From Achromobacter sp. UMC46 (GTDB lineage: Bacteria > Pseudomonadota > Gammaproteobacteria > Burkholderiales > Burkholderiaceae_B), in NCBI RefSeq assembly GCF_014170335.1, contig NZ_LZZS01000036.1, forward strand, positions 1 to 64,000: DNA of 64,000 nucleotides, read 5' to 3'. The position numbers were made by a program, and so were the translations under genes. Under the pieces are notes generated by a model, which had not been told where the DNA came from, searched no databases, and was given only the letters and a program-made list of their open reading frames with translations. Positions 14,760-23,789 of the stretch are shown piece by piece; within the stretch, counting starts at the first letter, position 1, and each line of letters opens with the position of its first letter.

Positions 14760-15567
14760 ACGGAAGAGCCCCCACGCGGCACCCGCTGTCGCGGGCTTGC
14801 TGGCGGCTGTCTTGGCGTTTGCCGTTCCGACGGCGAATGCGGTTGCGCCGACGACGTGCGACAAGCCGGTGTACCTGACTTTCGACACGGGCCACATGGG
14901 CGTGGCGCCGCTGATCGCCGATGTGCTCAACCGGCATCACGTGAAGGTCACGTTCTTCCTGGCCAACGAGCGCACGAAGACCGACGGCTCCAGCCTGGAC
15001 GACGTGTGGGCGCCGTGGTGGAAGGCGCGCGCGGCGGAAGGCCATGCCTTCGGTTCGCACACCTATGACCACGTCTATTGGCAGGGCGACCTGCCGGGCG
15101 GCAAGTTCCGCGTGAAGCCCAGCGCGGGTCCGGACACGGGCAAGACCGCCGAATGGACGGCCGACCAGTACTGCGCCGAGATCAAGCGGTCCGCCACCCG
15201 GTTCCATCAGATGACGGGCCAGAACATGCTGCCGCTGTATCGCGCGCCGGGCGGCAAGACGTCGCCCGCGCTGTTGAAAGCGGCCAAGGCCTGCGGCTTC
15301 GAGCACGTGGGCTGGGCGCCCGCCGGTTTCCTGGGCGACGAGCTGCCCAGCGATAAATTCCCCAATGCCAAGCTTCTGGACCAGGCGCTGCGCACCATCA
15401 AGCCCGGCGACATCCTGTTGGCGCACCTGGGCATCTGGTCACGCCAGGACCCCTGGGCCCCCGCCGTGCTCGAGCCCCTGATTGTGGGCCTGCAGCAGAA
15501 GGGCTATTGTTTTGCTACCTTGAATACGCATCCCGCCTACCGCGACTGGATCGCTACGCATCATTGA
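14743..15567 (+). CDS. NodB-type polysaccharide deacetylase, exported
   Basis: Encodes 274 residues: signal peptide to about residue 33, then the NodB domain. Motif 1 is T-F-D48-T-G-H; the second Asp of the usual T-F-D-D, a metal ligand, is Thr. Motif 2, S-H106-T-Y-D-H110, and motif 3, R-A-P-G-G-K, are intact. Family members remove N-acetyl groups from chitin-like sugars or peptidoglycan. With the Asp replaced, metal binding may differ. It overlaps the propeller gene and ends two bases before the hydroxylase gene, so the three form a tight operon. Confidence 0.85.
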   Translation: MLLRGRRKSPHAAPAVAGLLAAVLAFAVPTANAVAPTTCDKPVYLTFDTGHMGVAPLIADVLNRHHVKVTFFLANERTKTDGSSLDDVWAPWWKARAAEGHAFGSHTYDHVYWQGDLPGGKFRVKPSAGPDTGKTAEWTADQYCAEIKRSATRFHQMTGQNMLPLYRAPGGKTSPALLKAAKACGFEHVGWAPAGFLGDELPSDKFPNAKLLDQALRTIKPGDILLAHLGIWSRQDPWAPAVLEPLIVGLQQKGYCFATLNTHPAYRDWIATHH

Positions 15568-15569
15568 TC

Positions 15570-16577
15570 ATGGATACGCTCAGTCAATTGTTCGGGGAAT
15601 GCCAGCAATGGCTTTTCGAGACCCTGATCCAGCCCGCGCTGTTTCACCTGGGGATGAGCAACTTCATCGAAGACGGCTACGACGCCACGATGTGGCTGCT
15701 GGTGGGCCTGGTGCAGGTCGCCGTGCTGGTGCTGGTGTTCGGCCCGCTGCAGCGCCTGCGGCCGGTTGAAGCGGTCACCGACCGCCGCCAGATCGGCATC
15801 GACGTGCTGTACACGCTGATCCACCGCCTGGGCGTGTTCCGCCTGGCGCTGTTCTTCACGATCGACCCGTTCTGGGACAGCGTCTTCGGGCAGCTGCACA
15901 TCTGGGGCTTCGCGCCATTCCAGCTGGACCAGTACTGGCCGGGCGTGACGGACAAGGCCTGGGTCAGCCTGATCATCTACCTGCTGCTGTTCGATGCGGT
16001 GGACTACGTCTACCACCGGGCCCAGCACCGTTTCAGCTGGCTCTGGGCGCTGCACGCGGTGCATCACAGCCAGCGCCAGATGACTATCTGGAGCGACGAC
16101 CGCAACCACTTGCTGGACGACATGCTGCGCGACGTGCTGGTCGTGTTCGTGTCGCAACTGGTGGGCGTGCCGCCCGCGCAATTCGTGATCGTGGTGGCCA
16201 TCACCCAGCTGGCGCAGAGCTTCTCGCACGCCAACCTGCGCATGCATTTCGGTGCGCTGGGCGAGCGCCTGCTGGTCAGCCCGCGCTTTCACCGCCATCA
16301 CCATTCCATTGCCTACGACGCGTCGTCGCCGGGGCCGGTGGGCGGCTACAACTTCGCCGCGCTGTTCCCGATCTGGGACGTGCTGTTCCGCACCGCCCGC
16401 TTCGGGGTGGGTTACGGTCCCACGGGCATCCATGACCAGCAGACGGAATTGGGCGGCCGCGACTACGGGCGCAGCTTCTGGTCGCAACAATGGCTGGGTG
16501 TCAAACGCATGGTGGGCCGCGACCGCGAACCCGCCTCCGCGCCGCCCAGTCCGCCGGGCGCCGCGGAACGCGCCTGA
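15570..16577 (+). CDS. Sterol desaturase / fatty acid hydroxylase family protein
   Basis: Encodes 335 residues with several membrane helices and the histidine-box signature of the di-iron fatty acid hydroxylase family: H-R-A-Q-H (HX3H), H-A-V-H-H (HX2HH) and H-R-H-H-H. Members hydroxylate or desaturate lipids such as carotenoids, sterols or lipid A acyl chains using O2. The extended Pro-rich C-terminus looks disordered. It is the last gene of the propeller-deacetylase operon (2-base gap) and is followed by a strong terminator. Substrate unknown. Confidence 0.85.
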   Translation: MDTLSQLFGECQQWLFETLIQPALFHLGMSNFIEDGYDATMWLLVGLVQVAVLVLVFGPLQRLRPVEAVTDRRQIGIDVLYTLIHRLGVFRLALFFTIDPFWDSVFGQLHIWGFAPFQLDQYWPGVTDKAWVSLIIYLLLFDAVDYVYHRAQHRFSWLWALHAVHHSQRQMTIWSDDRNHLLDDMLRDVLVVFVSQLVGVPPAQFVIVVAITQLAQSFSHANLRMHFGALGERLLVSPRFHRHHHSIAYDASSPGPVGGYNFAALFPIWDVLFRTARFGVGYGPTGIHDQQTELGGRDYGRSFWSQQWLGVKRMVGRDREPASAPPSPPGAAERA

Positions 16578-16607
16578 CGGCGTCGGCCCGAACCCGACCT
16601 CGCCAAG

Positions 16608-16641
16608 AAAAAAACCGAGCCTGCATGGCTCGGTTTTTTTT
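16608..16641. terminator. Rho-independent terminator, bidirectional
   Basis: AAAACCGAGCC (16611-16621), loop TGCAT, GGCTCGGTTTT (16627-16637) and T-run to 16641, with an A-run on the other side. It lies between the convergent hydroxylase and thioesterase genes. Confidence 0.9.
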
Positions 16642-16653
16642 CGCCGGACCGGT

Positions 16654-17163
16654 TCAGGGGCCCGGCGGCGCGTCGTGCGTGGTTTCGCGCTTGATCTCGT
16701 CGTGCCGGCGTTCCATTTCCTGGCGCAGTTCGCGGCGCAGGCGGGAGGCCTCGAAGCGCTGCTTTTCTTCCAGGTTGCGCGGCGCAAGCGGCGGCACGGC
16801 AGTCGGCGCGCCTTGGTCGTCCACCGCCACCATCGTGAAATAGCAGCTGTTGGTATGGCGCACCAGCTTCTTGCGGATGTCCTCGGTGACGACCTTGATG
16901 CCGATCTCCATCGAGGTGCGGCCGGTGTAGTTCACCGCCGCCAGGAAGGTCACCAGCTCGCCCACGTGGATGGGTTCACGGAACACGACCTGGTCCACGG
17001 AGAGCGTCACCACGTATTGGCCGGCGTACCGGCTGGCACAGGCGTAGGCCACCTGGTCCAGGTACTTGAGGATGGTTCCGCCGTGCACGTTTCCTGAAAA
17101 ATTCGCCATGTCCGGCGTCATCAGGATGGTCATCGACAATTGGTGGCTAAAGGCGTCGTCCAT
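16654..17163 (-). CDS. Acyl-CoA thioesterase, hot-dog fold
   Basis: Encodes 169 residues. A hot-dog domain has the YciA/BFIT-type catalytic region N-F-S-G-N-V-H-G-G-T-I-L-K-Y-L-D (Asn and Asp active-site positions) and S-V-D-Q-V-V-F-R-E-P-I-H-V-G-E. A charged helical tail of about 40 residues (E-E-K-Q-R-F-E-A-S-R) may aid oligomer contacts. It should hydrolyse acyl-CoA in the cytoplasm. It is transcribed alone; the other side is the DUF1254 gene on the same strand, 79 bases away. Confidence 0.85.
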   Translation of the reverse strand: MDDAFSHQLSMTILMTPDMANFSGNVHGGTILKYLDQVAYACASRYAGQYVVTLSVDQVVFREPIHVGELVTFLAAVNYTGRTSMEIGIKVVTEDIRKKLVRHTNSCYFTMVAVDDQGAPTAVPPLAPRNLEEKQRFEASRLRRELRQEMERRHDEIKRETTHDAPPGP

Positions 17164-17242
17164 GGCGGGCGCTCATCATTCATGAATAAAACGCCTATGG
17201 TAGCGGCAGGCGCCTGTCATGGCGCCGTCATGCACGCGGCCT

Positions 17243-18796
17243 CTAGGGTTTCTTCGCGGCCGACGTCGGAGCCGGGGGCGCGGCTTTGGCGGGGGCGGCG
17301 GGCGTCGCCTCGGCCACCGCCTCCGCCGCCGGTCCGCCTGCCGCCGGCGCGGCGTCCGCCACCGGCTGCGGCTCGTCGCGCACGAGCGGGGGCGGCATCC
17401 ACAATCCGTCCAGCAGCGCCGGGCCCGGTTCGTAGGCGCGCAGCAGCACCGTCACGGGCCCTGAGGCCGGCACGGGCAGCCAATTGGCCTGGTCCTCGGG
17501 CGCGGGTGGCGCATGGCTCACGTGCACATCCAGCGATCCGTCGGCGTTGTAGCGCAAGGGCGCGCGGTCGCCCAGCGCATAGCGGTTCAGCAGGTTCGCC
17601 ACCGGCATGCCCTGGCCGTCATAGGCCGCCAGCGACCACAGCGCGCCAGCGGGCGGCAATTGGCCGCTTGCAAAGTGCAGCCCGTAGCGGTGCGCGCCAT
17701 CGATCGGCGCGCCCTGGCTGTCGGCCGCCAGCAGCAGCACCGCCAGGTCTTCGGGCAGGCCCGACCCGGGTTGCGCCTGGGCGGCCAGCGCGCGGCGCAG
17801 ATAGGCGCTGCCGTACACGCCGACGCTGGCCGTTTCCTGCTGCCAGCCGTTCAAGGCGCGCAGCGTGCCGCCGGCTGCGGCTTCCATGCGCGCGCGTCCG
17901 GCGCGCATGCCCCGGCGCATGCCTTGCTTGGCCGGGTGGTCCAGGCGGTCGAACTCGAAGGTCCTGCCGGGGATCAGGCCGACCCGGCGCAACTGCGCCA
18001 GCACGGGCTGGTCGGTGGCATGCGGCGGGTGCTTGCGCAGCAGCTCGGCTGCGTAGGTGAAGAAGGCGTCGGTGGGCATGGATTCGACTTGCTCGCGCAC
18101 CGGGATCTTCAGGTCCAGGTTCGGGTCGGACTTCACGCGCTGCGACTGCGCGGGCAGGTTCCATTGCGACAGCGGCGTCAGGGTGAAGCCGTCCTGCAAG
18201 GCGTTTACGGCGGGGTAGTCCGCCGGGCCGTCGGCCTGGATCAGGGCCTTCGCCCAGACGTGGGCCGTGGGGGCGTCGATGCGGGCCATGCCCGAGGGCA
18301 GCGTGCCGGTCCAGCCGGGCGGCACGATCACGGTGTTGCCCTTGGCCGTGCCGGTTGTGCGCTTGCCCAGCGTGGCGAACACGTCCGTCCACATGTCCAG
18401 CAGGGTCAGTGTGTACAGCCGCCCCTGCGTGTCCGGCACCGACAGCACCACGGGGCCGCCGGTCAGATCCAGCCAGCCGGTGCTGCGCAGCATGTCGGGG
18501 TTGGCCCAAGGCGTGGCCGCGCCCGGCTGGGGCAGGGTGCGGACATGCAGGAAGGTGTTGGACGGGGCGCCCTGGGCGCCCTGCGACGGATGCGTGAACT
18601 GGCGCCGGGTCAGGTCCATCGTGACCAGGGGATAGAAGTACAGGTAGCCGTCCATGGCCGCCTGATGGGCGGCTTCGGTGGCGGCCGCGGCCGGAGTCAG
18701 GGCGGCGCGCGCAGTGGCGGCGGGGGCAGGCGTACCGACGGCGGGCATCCCCGCCAGGACGGCGAGGGACAGGGCCAGGGGGGCAAAGCGGCGCAT
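17243..18796 (-). CDS. DUF1254/DUF1214 domain exported protein
   Basis: Encodes 517 residues with a signal peptide (A-G-M-P-A-V-G-T-P-A cleavage area). The N-terminal DUF1254 region carries D-G-Y-L-Y-F-Y-P-L-V-T-M and the C-terminal DUF1214 region A-Y-D-G-Q-G-M-P-V-A-N-L-L-N-R-Y-A-L-G-D. The last 60 residues are a disordered Ala/Pro/Lys-rich tail. The function is unknown. GGAGC lies before the ATG. A second DUF1254 gene begins at 63598 in the same window, so the genome carries at least two. Confidence 0.85.
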   Translation of the reverse strand: MRRFAPLALSLAVLAGMPAVGTPAPAATARAALTPAAAATEAAHQAAMDGYLYFYPLVTMDLTRRQFTHPSQGAQGAPSNTFLHVRTLPQPGAATPWANPDMLRSTGWLDLTGGPVVLSVPDTQGRLYTLTLLDMWTDVFATLGKRTTGTAKGNTVIVPPGWTGTLPSGMARIDAPTAHVWAKALIQADGPADYPAVNALQDGFTLTPLSQWNLPAQSQRVKSDPNLDLKIPVREQVESMPTDAFFTYAAELLRKHPPHATDQPVLAQLRRVGLIPGRTFEFDRLDHPAKQGMRRGMRAGRARMEAAAGGTLRALNGWQQETASVGVYGSAYLRRALAAQAQPGSGLPEDLAVLLLAADSQGAPIDGAHRYGLHFASGQLPPAGALWSLAAYDGQGMPVANLLNRYALGDRAPLRYNADGSLDVHVSHAPPAPEDQANWLPVPASGPVTVLLRAYEPGPALLDGLWMPPPLVRDEPQPVADAAPAAGGPAAEAVAEATPAAPAKAAPPAPTSAAKKP

Positions 18797-18824
18797 CGGC
18801 GCTCCAGCAGGTCAGGCGGGAAGT

Positions 18825-18852
18825 CAGGAAAAACACATCAGGAAAAACACAT
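18825..18852. repeat. Tandem 14-bp repeat
   Basis: CAGGAAAAACACAT occurs twice in direct succession (18825-18838 and 18839-18852), followed by a degenerate third GTGAAAAAC. It lies just upstream of the DUF1254 start on the minus strand and within the 290-base region before the formate dehydrogenase operon. Confidence 0.7.
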
Positions 18853-18996
18853 CGTGAAAAACGGCCGCTCCCGCCACGGCCGCCGGCAATGGTAGCAGCC
18901 GTGCGGCCCTCCAAAATCTGCGAACAACTCCCATTTCGCTGCCAAATCCCGGTTGAAAGCGGGTTTCACCCATGGCACGGCCACGCGGCTTCGGAA

Positions 18997-19002
18997 TATA
19001 CT
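18997..19002 (+). promoter_or_regulatory. Possible -10 element of the formate dehydrogenase operon
   Basis: TATACT matches the sigma-70 -10 consensus at five of six bases and lies 84 bases before the fdnG start. No convincing -35 is seen. TGGCAC at 18973 lacks the TTGC partner of a sigma-54 promoter. Confidence 0.3.
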
Positions 19003-19086
19003 CGTCGAAATATCCTTGGAAGTTGTAGGGCTTTTTCCTTCGGGCAAGCCTCCGGCTTTCGTCATTCACCAGGAGAGGAGTGCTTC

Positions 19087-22000
19087 ATGGTCAACATGAA
19101 TCGCCGCCAGTTCTTCAAGGTGACAGGTGCAACCCTGGCAGGCTCCAGCCTGGCATTGCTCGGGGTTGCTCCCGGCACAGCCATGGCTGAGGTGCGCCAG
19201 TACAAACTTGCGCGCATGACCGAAACGCGCAACACCTGTCCCTACTGTTCGGTCGCCTGCGGTTTGCTGATGTACGGTCTGGGCGACGGCGCCAAGAACG
19301 CGCGCGCCAGCATCATGCACATCGAAGGCGACCCCGATCACCCCGTCAACCGCGGCACGCTCTGTCCGAAGGGCGCGGCCCTGATCGACTTCATCCATAG
19401 CCCCAACCGCCTGAAGTTCCCGGAATACCGGGCGCCCGGATCGGACAAATGGGTGCGGATGTCGTGGGACGACGCTCTGACGCGCATCACCAAGCTCATG
19501 AAAGCCGACCGCGACGCGAACTTCGTCGAGAAGACCGCGGACGGCAAAACGGTAAACCGGTGGCTGACCACCGGCATGCTGGCCGCCTCGGCAAGCAGCA
19601 ACGAGGTGGGCTACATCACGCACAAGACGGTGCGCAGCATGGGGATGCTGGCGTTCGACAACCAAGCCCGTGTCTGACATGGCCCGACGGTGGCAGGTCT
19701 TGCCCCGACGTTTGGCCGTGGAGCGATGACGAACCATTGGGTCGACATCAAGAACGCGGACGTAGTGTTGATCATGGGCGGCAATGCCGCCGAGGCCCAC
19801 CCGTGCGGGTTCAAATGGGTCACGGAAGCGAAAGCCCATAACAAGGCGAAGCTGATCGTCGTGGATCCGCGCTTCACGCGCTCGGCATCCGTGGCGGACT
19901 TCTACGCGCCCATACGCACCGGCACCGACATCATCTTTCTGGGTGGCGTCATCAAGTACCTGTTGGATCAAGACAAGATCCAACACGAGTACGTGCGCAA
20001 TTACACCGACTTCTCCTTCATTGTGCGCGAGGACTTCACGTTCGAGGCGGGCCTGTACTCGGGCTACAACGCTGAAAAACGCAGCTACGACAAGGCCAGC
20101 TGGGACTACGAGCGCGGCGACGACGGCTTCGTCAAGACGGACCCGACGCTGGCGCATCCGCGCACCGTCTACCAGCTGATGAAGAAGCACTATTCGCGCT
20201 ACACCGAAGAGATGGTCGAACGCGTGTGCGGCACGCCCCGCGACAAGTTCCTGAAGGTGTGCGACATGCTGGCCTCCACGGCCACCACCGATCGCGCGGC
20301 TACCATCCTGTACGCGCTGGGCTGGACGCAGCACTCCATCGGGTCGCAGATCATCCGCACCGGCGCCATGGTGCAGCTGCTGCTGGGCAACATCGGCATC
20401 GCCGGCGGCGGCATGAACGCGCTGCGCGGGCACTCGAACATCCAGGGCCTGACTGACCTGGGCCTGATGTCGAACCTGCTGCCCGGCTACATGACGCTGC
20501 CCAACGAACCCGAGCAGGACTACGCCAAGTACATCGAGACGCGCACGCTCAAGCCCTTGCGGCCCAACCAGCTCAGCTACTGGCAGAACTACAGCAAGTT
20601 CCACGTGAGCCTGATGAAGGCCTGGTGGGGCAAGTCGGCCACTGCCGAGAACAACTGGGCGTTCGACTACCTGCCCAAGCTCGACAAGATGTACGACATG
20701 CTGCAGGTGTACGAGCTCATGGTCCAGGGCAAGATGAACGGCTATATCGCACAGGGTTTCAACCCCCTGGCTGCCGCGCCCAACAAGGGCAAGATGAACG
20801 ACGGCTTCGCCAAGCTGAAGTACCTGGTCATCATGGACCCGCTTGTCACGGAGACCTCGGAGTTCTGGCGCAATGCGGGCGAGCACAACGATGTGGATTC
20901 GTCCAAGATCCAGACCGAAGTCTTCCGCCTGCCCACCACCTGTTTCGCCGAAGAAGACGGCGCGCTGGTGAACTCCGGGCGCTGGCTGCAATGGCACTGG
21001 AAGGGCGCCGAGCCTCCGGGCGAGGCCAAGAGCGACATCGAAATCATGTCGCTGATCTTCACGCGTCTGCGCAAGCTGTACCAGGATGACGGCGGCAAGT
21101 ACCCCGACCCCATCGTCAACCTGTCCTGGCCCTACGCCAATCCGCAAAACCCGACTGCGGAAGAGCTGGCCAAGGAGTATTCCGGCAAGGCGCTCACGGA
21201 CGTTGTTGATCCCAAAGATCCGACCAAGCTGGTTCGCAAGGGCGGCGAGCAAGTGGCGGGATTCGCGGAATTGCGCGACGACGGTTCCACGTCCAGCGGC
21301 TGTTGGATCTTCGCCGGCGCCTGGGGCCCCGGCGGCAACCTGATGGCGCGCCGCGACAACAGCGATCCGACCGGCATCGGCCAGACGCTGAACTGGGCCT
21401 GGGCGTGGCCGGCCAACCGCCGCATCCTGTATAACCGCGCGTCCTGTGATGTGTCCGGCAAGCCATTCAACCCGCGCCGCAACCTGATCTCTTGGAACGG
21501 CAAGGTCTGGACGGGAGCCGACATCCCCGACTTCAAGGGCGACGAGAACCCCGACGGCGGCATGGGCCCGTTCATCATGAACCCGGAAGGCGTGGCGCGC
21601 TTCTTCGCGCGCGCCGGCATGGCCGAAGGGCCGTTCCCCGAGCACTACGAACCCTTCGAGACGCCGCTGGGCTACAACCCGCTGTATCCGAAGGCCAAGG
21701 GCGTCACCAGCAATCCGGCCGCGCGCGTCTTCAAGGACGACCTGGCTGCGATGGGCACCGTGGACAAGTTCCCGTACGTGGCCACCACCTACCGGCTGAC
21801 CGAGCACTTCCACTACTGGACCAAGAACGTCCGCATCAACGCGATTCTTCAGCCCGAGCAGTTCGTGGAGATCGGCGAGGCGCTGGCCAAGGAATTGGGC
21901 ATCGCCAACGGGTCGCGGGTGAAAGTGTCATCCAACCGCGGGTACATCAAGGCGGTGGCGCTGGTCACCAAGCGCTTGCGGGCGCTGACCATCGAGGGCA

Positions 22001-22155
22001 AGACCGTGCACCACGTGGGCATCCCCATCCACTGGGGCTTCGTGGGCCTGGCCAAACCCGGCTTCATCGCCAACACGCTGACGCCTGTCGTGGGCGACGG
22101 TAATTCGCAGACACCGGAATTCAAGTCGTTCCTGGTGCAGGTCGAAAAGGCTTAG
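19087..22155 (+). CDS. fdnG: Formate dehydrogenase alpha subunit, selenocysteine-containing (FDH-N/O)
   Basis: Encodes 1022 residues read through an in-frame TGA at 19675-19677, which codes selenocysteine 197 in the context R-V-U-H-G-P-T-V-A. It oxidises formate to CO2 at a bis-MGD molybdenum or tungsten centre on the periplasmic side. A twin-arginine signal (N-R-R-Q-F-F-K) precedes [4Fe-4S] ligands C51, C54, C58 and C93. Sec197 corresponds to Sec196 of Escherichia coli FdnG. A SECIS hairpin follows the TGA. GAGAGGAG gives a strong ribosome site. fdnH starts 10 bases after the stop. Reading the TGA as a stop would wrongly split the gene into two. Confidence 0.97.
19675..19710 (+). promoter_or_regulatory. 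Selenocysteine codon and SECIS element
   Basis: TGA is followed by a bacterial SECIS: CGG (19688-19690), a bulged T at 19691, GGCA (19692-19695), loop GGTCT (19696-19700), TGCC (19701-19704), CCG (19705-19707), with C-G and G-C pairs below an A-A mismatch. The bulged U and the GU in the loop are what SelB contacts. The loop starts 21 bases after the T of TGA, as in Escherichia coli fdhF. Confidence 0.93.
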
Positions 22156-22165
22156 GAGAACCGTC

Positions 22166-23065
22166 ATGTCCCTGCAATCCCTAGACATCAAACGGCGCTC
22201 CGCCACGACCCCGCCGCCGCCGGGCATCCGCGAGCCCATCACGGGTTCGGTCGCCAAACTGATCGACGTCTCCAAGTGCATCGGGTGCAAGGCTTGCCAA
22301 AGCGCCTGTATGGAATGGAACGACCTGCGCGACGAGATCGGCACCAACGTGGGCGTCTACGACAACCCGGCCGACCTGACCGAGCATTCCTGGACCGTCA
22401 TGCGCTTCTCGGAATACGAGAATCCCGCCGGCGACCTGGAATGGCTGATCCGCAAGGACGGCTGCATGCATTGCGAGGACCCCGGCTGCCTGAAGGCCTG
22501 TCCCTCGCCGGGCGCCATCATCCAGTACACCAACGGCATCGTGGATTTCCACGAGGAAAGCTGCATCGGCTGCGGCTACTGCATCACCGGCTGCCCGTTC
22601 AACGTGCCGCGCATCGCGAAGAAGGACCACAAGGCGTACAAATGCACCTTGTGTTCCGACCGCGTGGCCGTCGGCCAGGAGCCGGCCTGCGTCAAGGCCT
22701 GTCCCACCGGTGCCATCGTGTTCGGCACCAAGGAAGACATGAAGCAGCACGCCGAGGAGCGGATCGTGGACTTGAAGTCCCGCGGTTTCGACCAGGCGGG
22801 CCTGTATGACCCGCAAGGCGTGGGCGGCACCCACGTCATGTATGTGCTGCATCACGCCGACCAGCCCGGGCTGTACCACGGCCTGCCCAAGGACCCGCAT
22901 ATCAGCCCCATGGTGTCGCTGTGGAAGGGGTTGGCCAAACCGCTGGGCGTGGCCGCGATGGCCCTGACCGCCCTGGCGGGCTTCTTCCACTACGCCCGCG
23001 TCGGGCGCAACGAGGTCTCGGAAGAAGACGAACGCCGTGCCGAAGAGGAGGTGCGCCATGACTGA
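22166..23065 (+). CDS. fdnH: Formate dehydrogenase beta (iron-sulfur) subunit
   Basis: Encodes 299 residues, close to Escherichia coli FdnH (294). Four [4Fe-4S] ligand groups are visible: C-I-G-C-K-A-C-Q-S-A-C, C-M-H-C-E-D-P-G-C-L-K-A-C, C-I-G-C-G-Y-C-I-T-G-C and C-T-L-C...C-V-K-A-C. They form a four-cluster wire passing electrons from the molybdenum subunit to the cytochrome. A C-terminal membrane helix (near residues 262-280) anchors it. It has no signal of its own and would travel with the Tat substrate FdnG. Its end overlaps fdnI by 8 bases. Confidence 0.95.
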   Translation: MSLQSLDIKRRSATTPPPPGIREPITGSVAKLIDVSKCIGCKACQSACMEWNDLRDEIGTNVGVYDNPADLTEHSWTVMRFSEYENPAGDLEWLIRKDGCMHCEDPGCLKACPSPGAIIQYTNGIVDFHEESCIGCGYCITGCPFNVPRIAKKDHKAYKCTLCSDRVAVGQEPACVKACPTGAIVFGTKEDMKQHAEERIVDLKSRGFDQAGLYDPQGVGGTHVMYVLHHADQPGLYHGLPKDPHISPMVSLWKGLAKPLGVAAMALTALAGFFHYARVGRNEVSEEDERRAEEEVRHD

Positions 23066-23690
23066 AGACCACCATCACCGCCGGATCAAGCGCTATACGC
23101 CGGGCGAGCGCACCAACCACTGGATCATCGCGTTCACGTTCATCCTGTTGGCGCTTTCCGGCCTGGCGCTGTTCCATCCGTCGATGTTCTGGTTGACCAA
23201 CCTGTTCGGCGGCGGGCCCTGGACGCGTATCCTGCATCCCTTCATCGGGCTGGTGATGTTCGTCTGCTTCGTCGTGTTCGCCGGCCACATGTGGCGGCAC
23301 AACTTGATGACGAAGGCCGACCGCCAGTGGTTGAAGCAACTGAACGACGTGGTCGAAAACCGCGAAGAGAAGCTGCCCGAAGTCGGCAAGTACAACGCCG
23401 GCCAGAAGCTGCTGTTCTATGTGCTGGTGCTGTGCATGCTGGGGCTGTTCGCCAGCGGCATCGTGATCTGGCGTGAATTCTTCGCGTTCTATTTCCCGAT
23501 CTGGGTCGTGCGGGTGGCATCCGTGGTGCACGCCGTGACGGCGCTGGTGCTGATCTGCTCGATCATCGTGCACATCTACGCGGCGATCTGGGTGAAGGGG
23601 TCGTTGACGGCGATGCTGCGCGGTTACGTTACCGCCGGCTGGGCCTGGAAACACCACCGCGCGTGGTTCCGCCAACAGATCAGAAAGTAG
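23058..23690 (+). CDS. fdnI: Formate dehydrogenase gamma subunit, cytochrome b556
   Basis: Encodes 210 residues with four membrane helices and the haem and quinone-site histidines expected of FdnI/FdoI (N-H-W in helix 1, H-P-F and H-M-W-R-H near helix 2, H-A-V-T and I-V-H-I-Y-A in helix 4). It accepts electrons from FdnH and reduces quinone on the inner membrane. The ATGACTGA start overlaps the fdnH stop region, so translation is coupled. A long intercistronic hairpin follows before fdhE. Confidence 0.95.
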   Translation: MTEDHHHRRIKRYTPGERTNHWIIAFTFILLALSGLALFHPSMFWLTNLFGGGPWTRILHPFIGLVMFVCFVVFAGHMWRHNLMTKADRQWLKQLNDVVENREEKLPEVGKYNAGQKLLFYVLVLCMLGLFASGIVIWREFFAFYFPIWVVRVASVVHAVTALVLICSIIVHIYAAIWVKGSLTAMLRGYVTAGWAWKHHRAWFRQQIRK

Positions 23691-23723
23691 CGTGCAAGCG
23701 CACGCAGCGCGTGCGCTTCCACG
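23691..23723 (+). promoter_or_regulatory. Intercistronic hairpin between fdnI and fdhE
   Basis: CGTG-C-AAGCGCACG (23691-23704) pairs with CGTGCGCTT-C-CACG (23710-23723) around a 5-nt loop: 13 base pairs with one C-C mismatch. No T-run follows. It begins right after the fdnI stop and may stabilise the fdn message or attenuate entry into the fdhE-selAB part. Confidence 0.55.
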
Positions 23724-23789
23724 TATGTACCGACGGCTGCTATCCTTCCTTGAAGGCCAGCAGCCGTGTTTGTTTTTCTGGAGACGCAA

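Noticed and set aside
18973..18978. Sigma-54 promoter before fdnG (TGGCAC)
   Set aside because: No TTGC stands five bases downstream.
19675..19677. Stop codon or frameshift splitting the formate dehydrogenase gene
   Set aside because: The TGA sits exactly at the Sec site, a SECIS hairpin follows, and selA, selB, selC and selD are nearby.
19066..21813. 915-residue reading frame on the minus strand
   Set aside because: It is antisense to fdnG, rich in His, Val and Arg with no domain, a usual shadow in GC-rich DNA. The same applies to the 686-residue frame antisense to selB (25986-28046).
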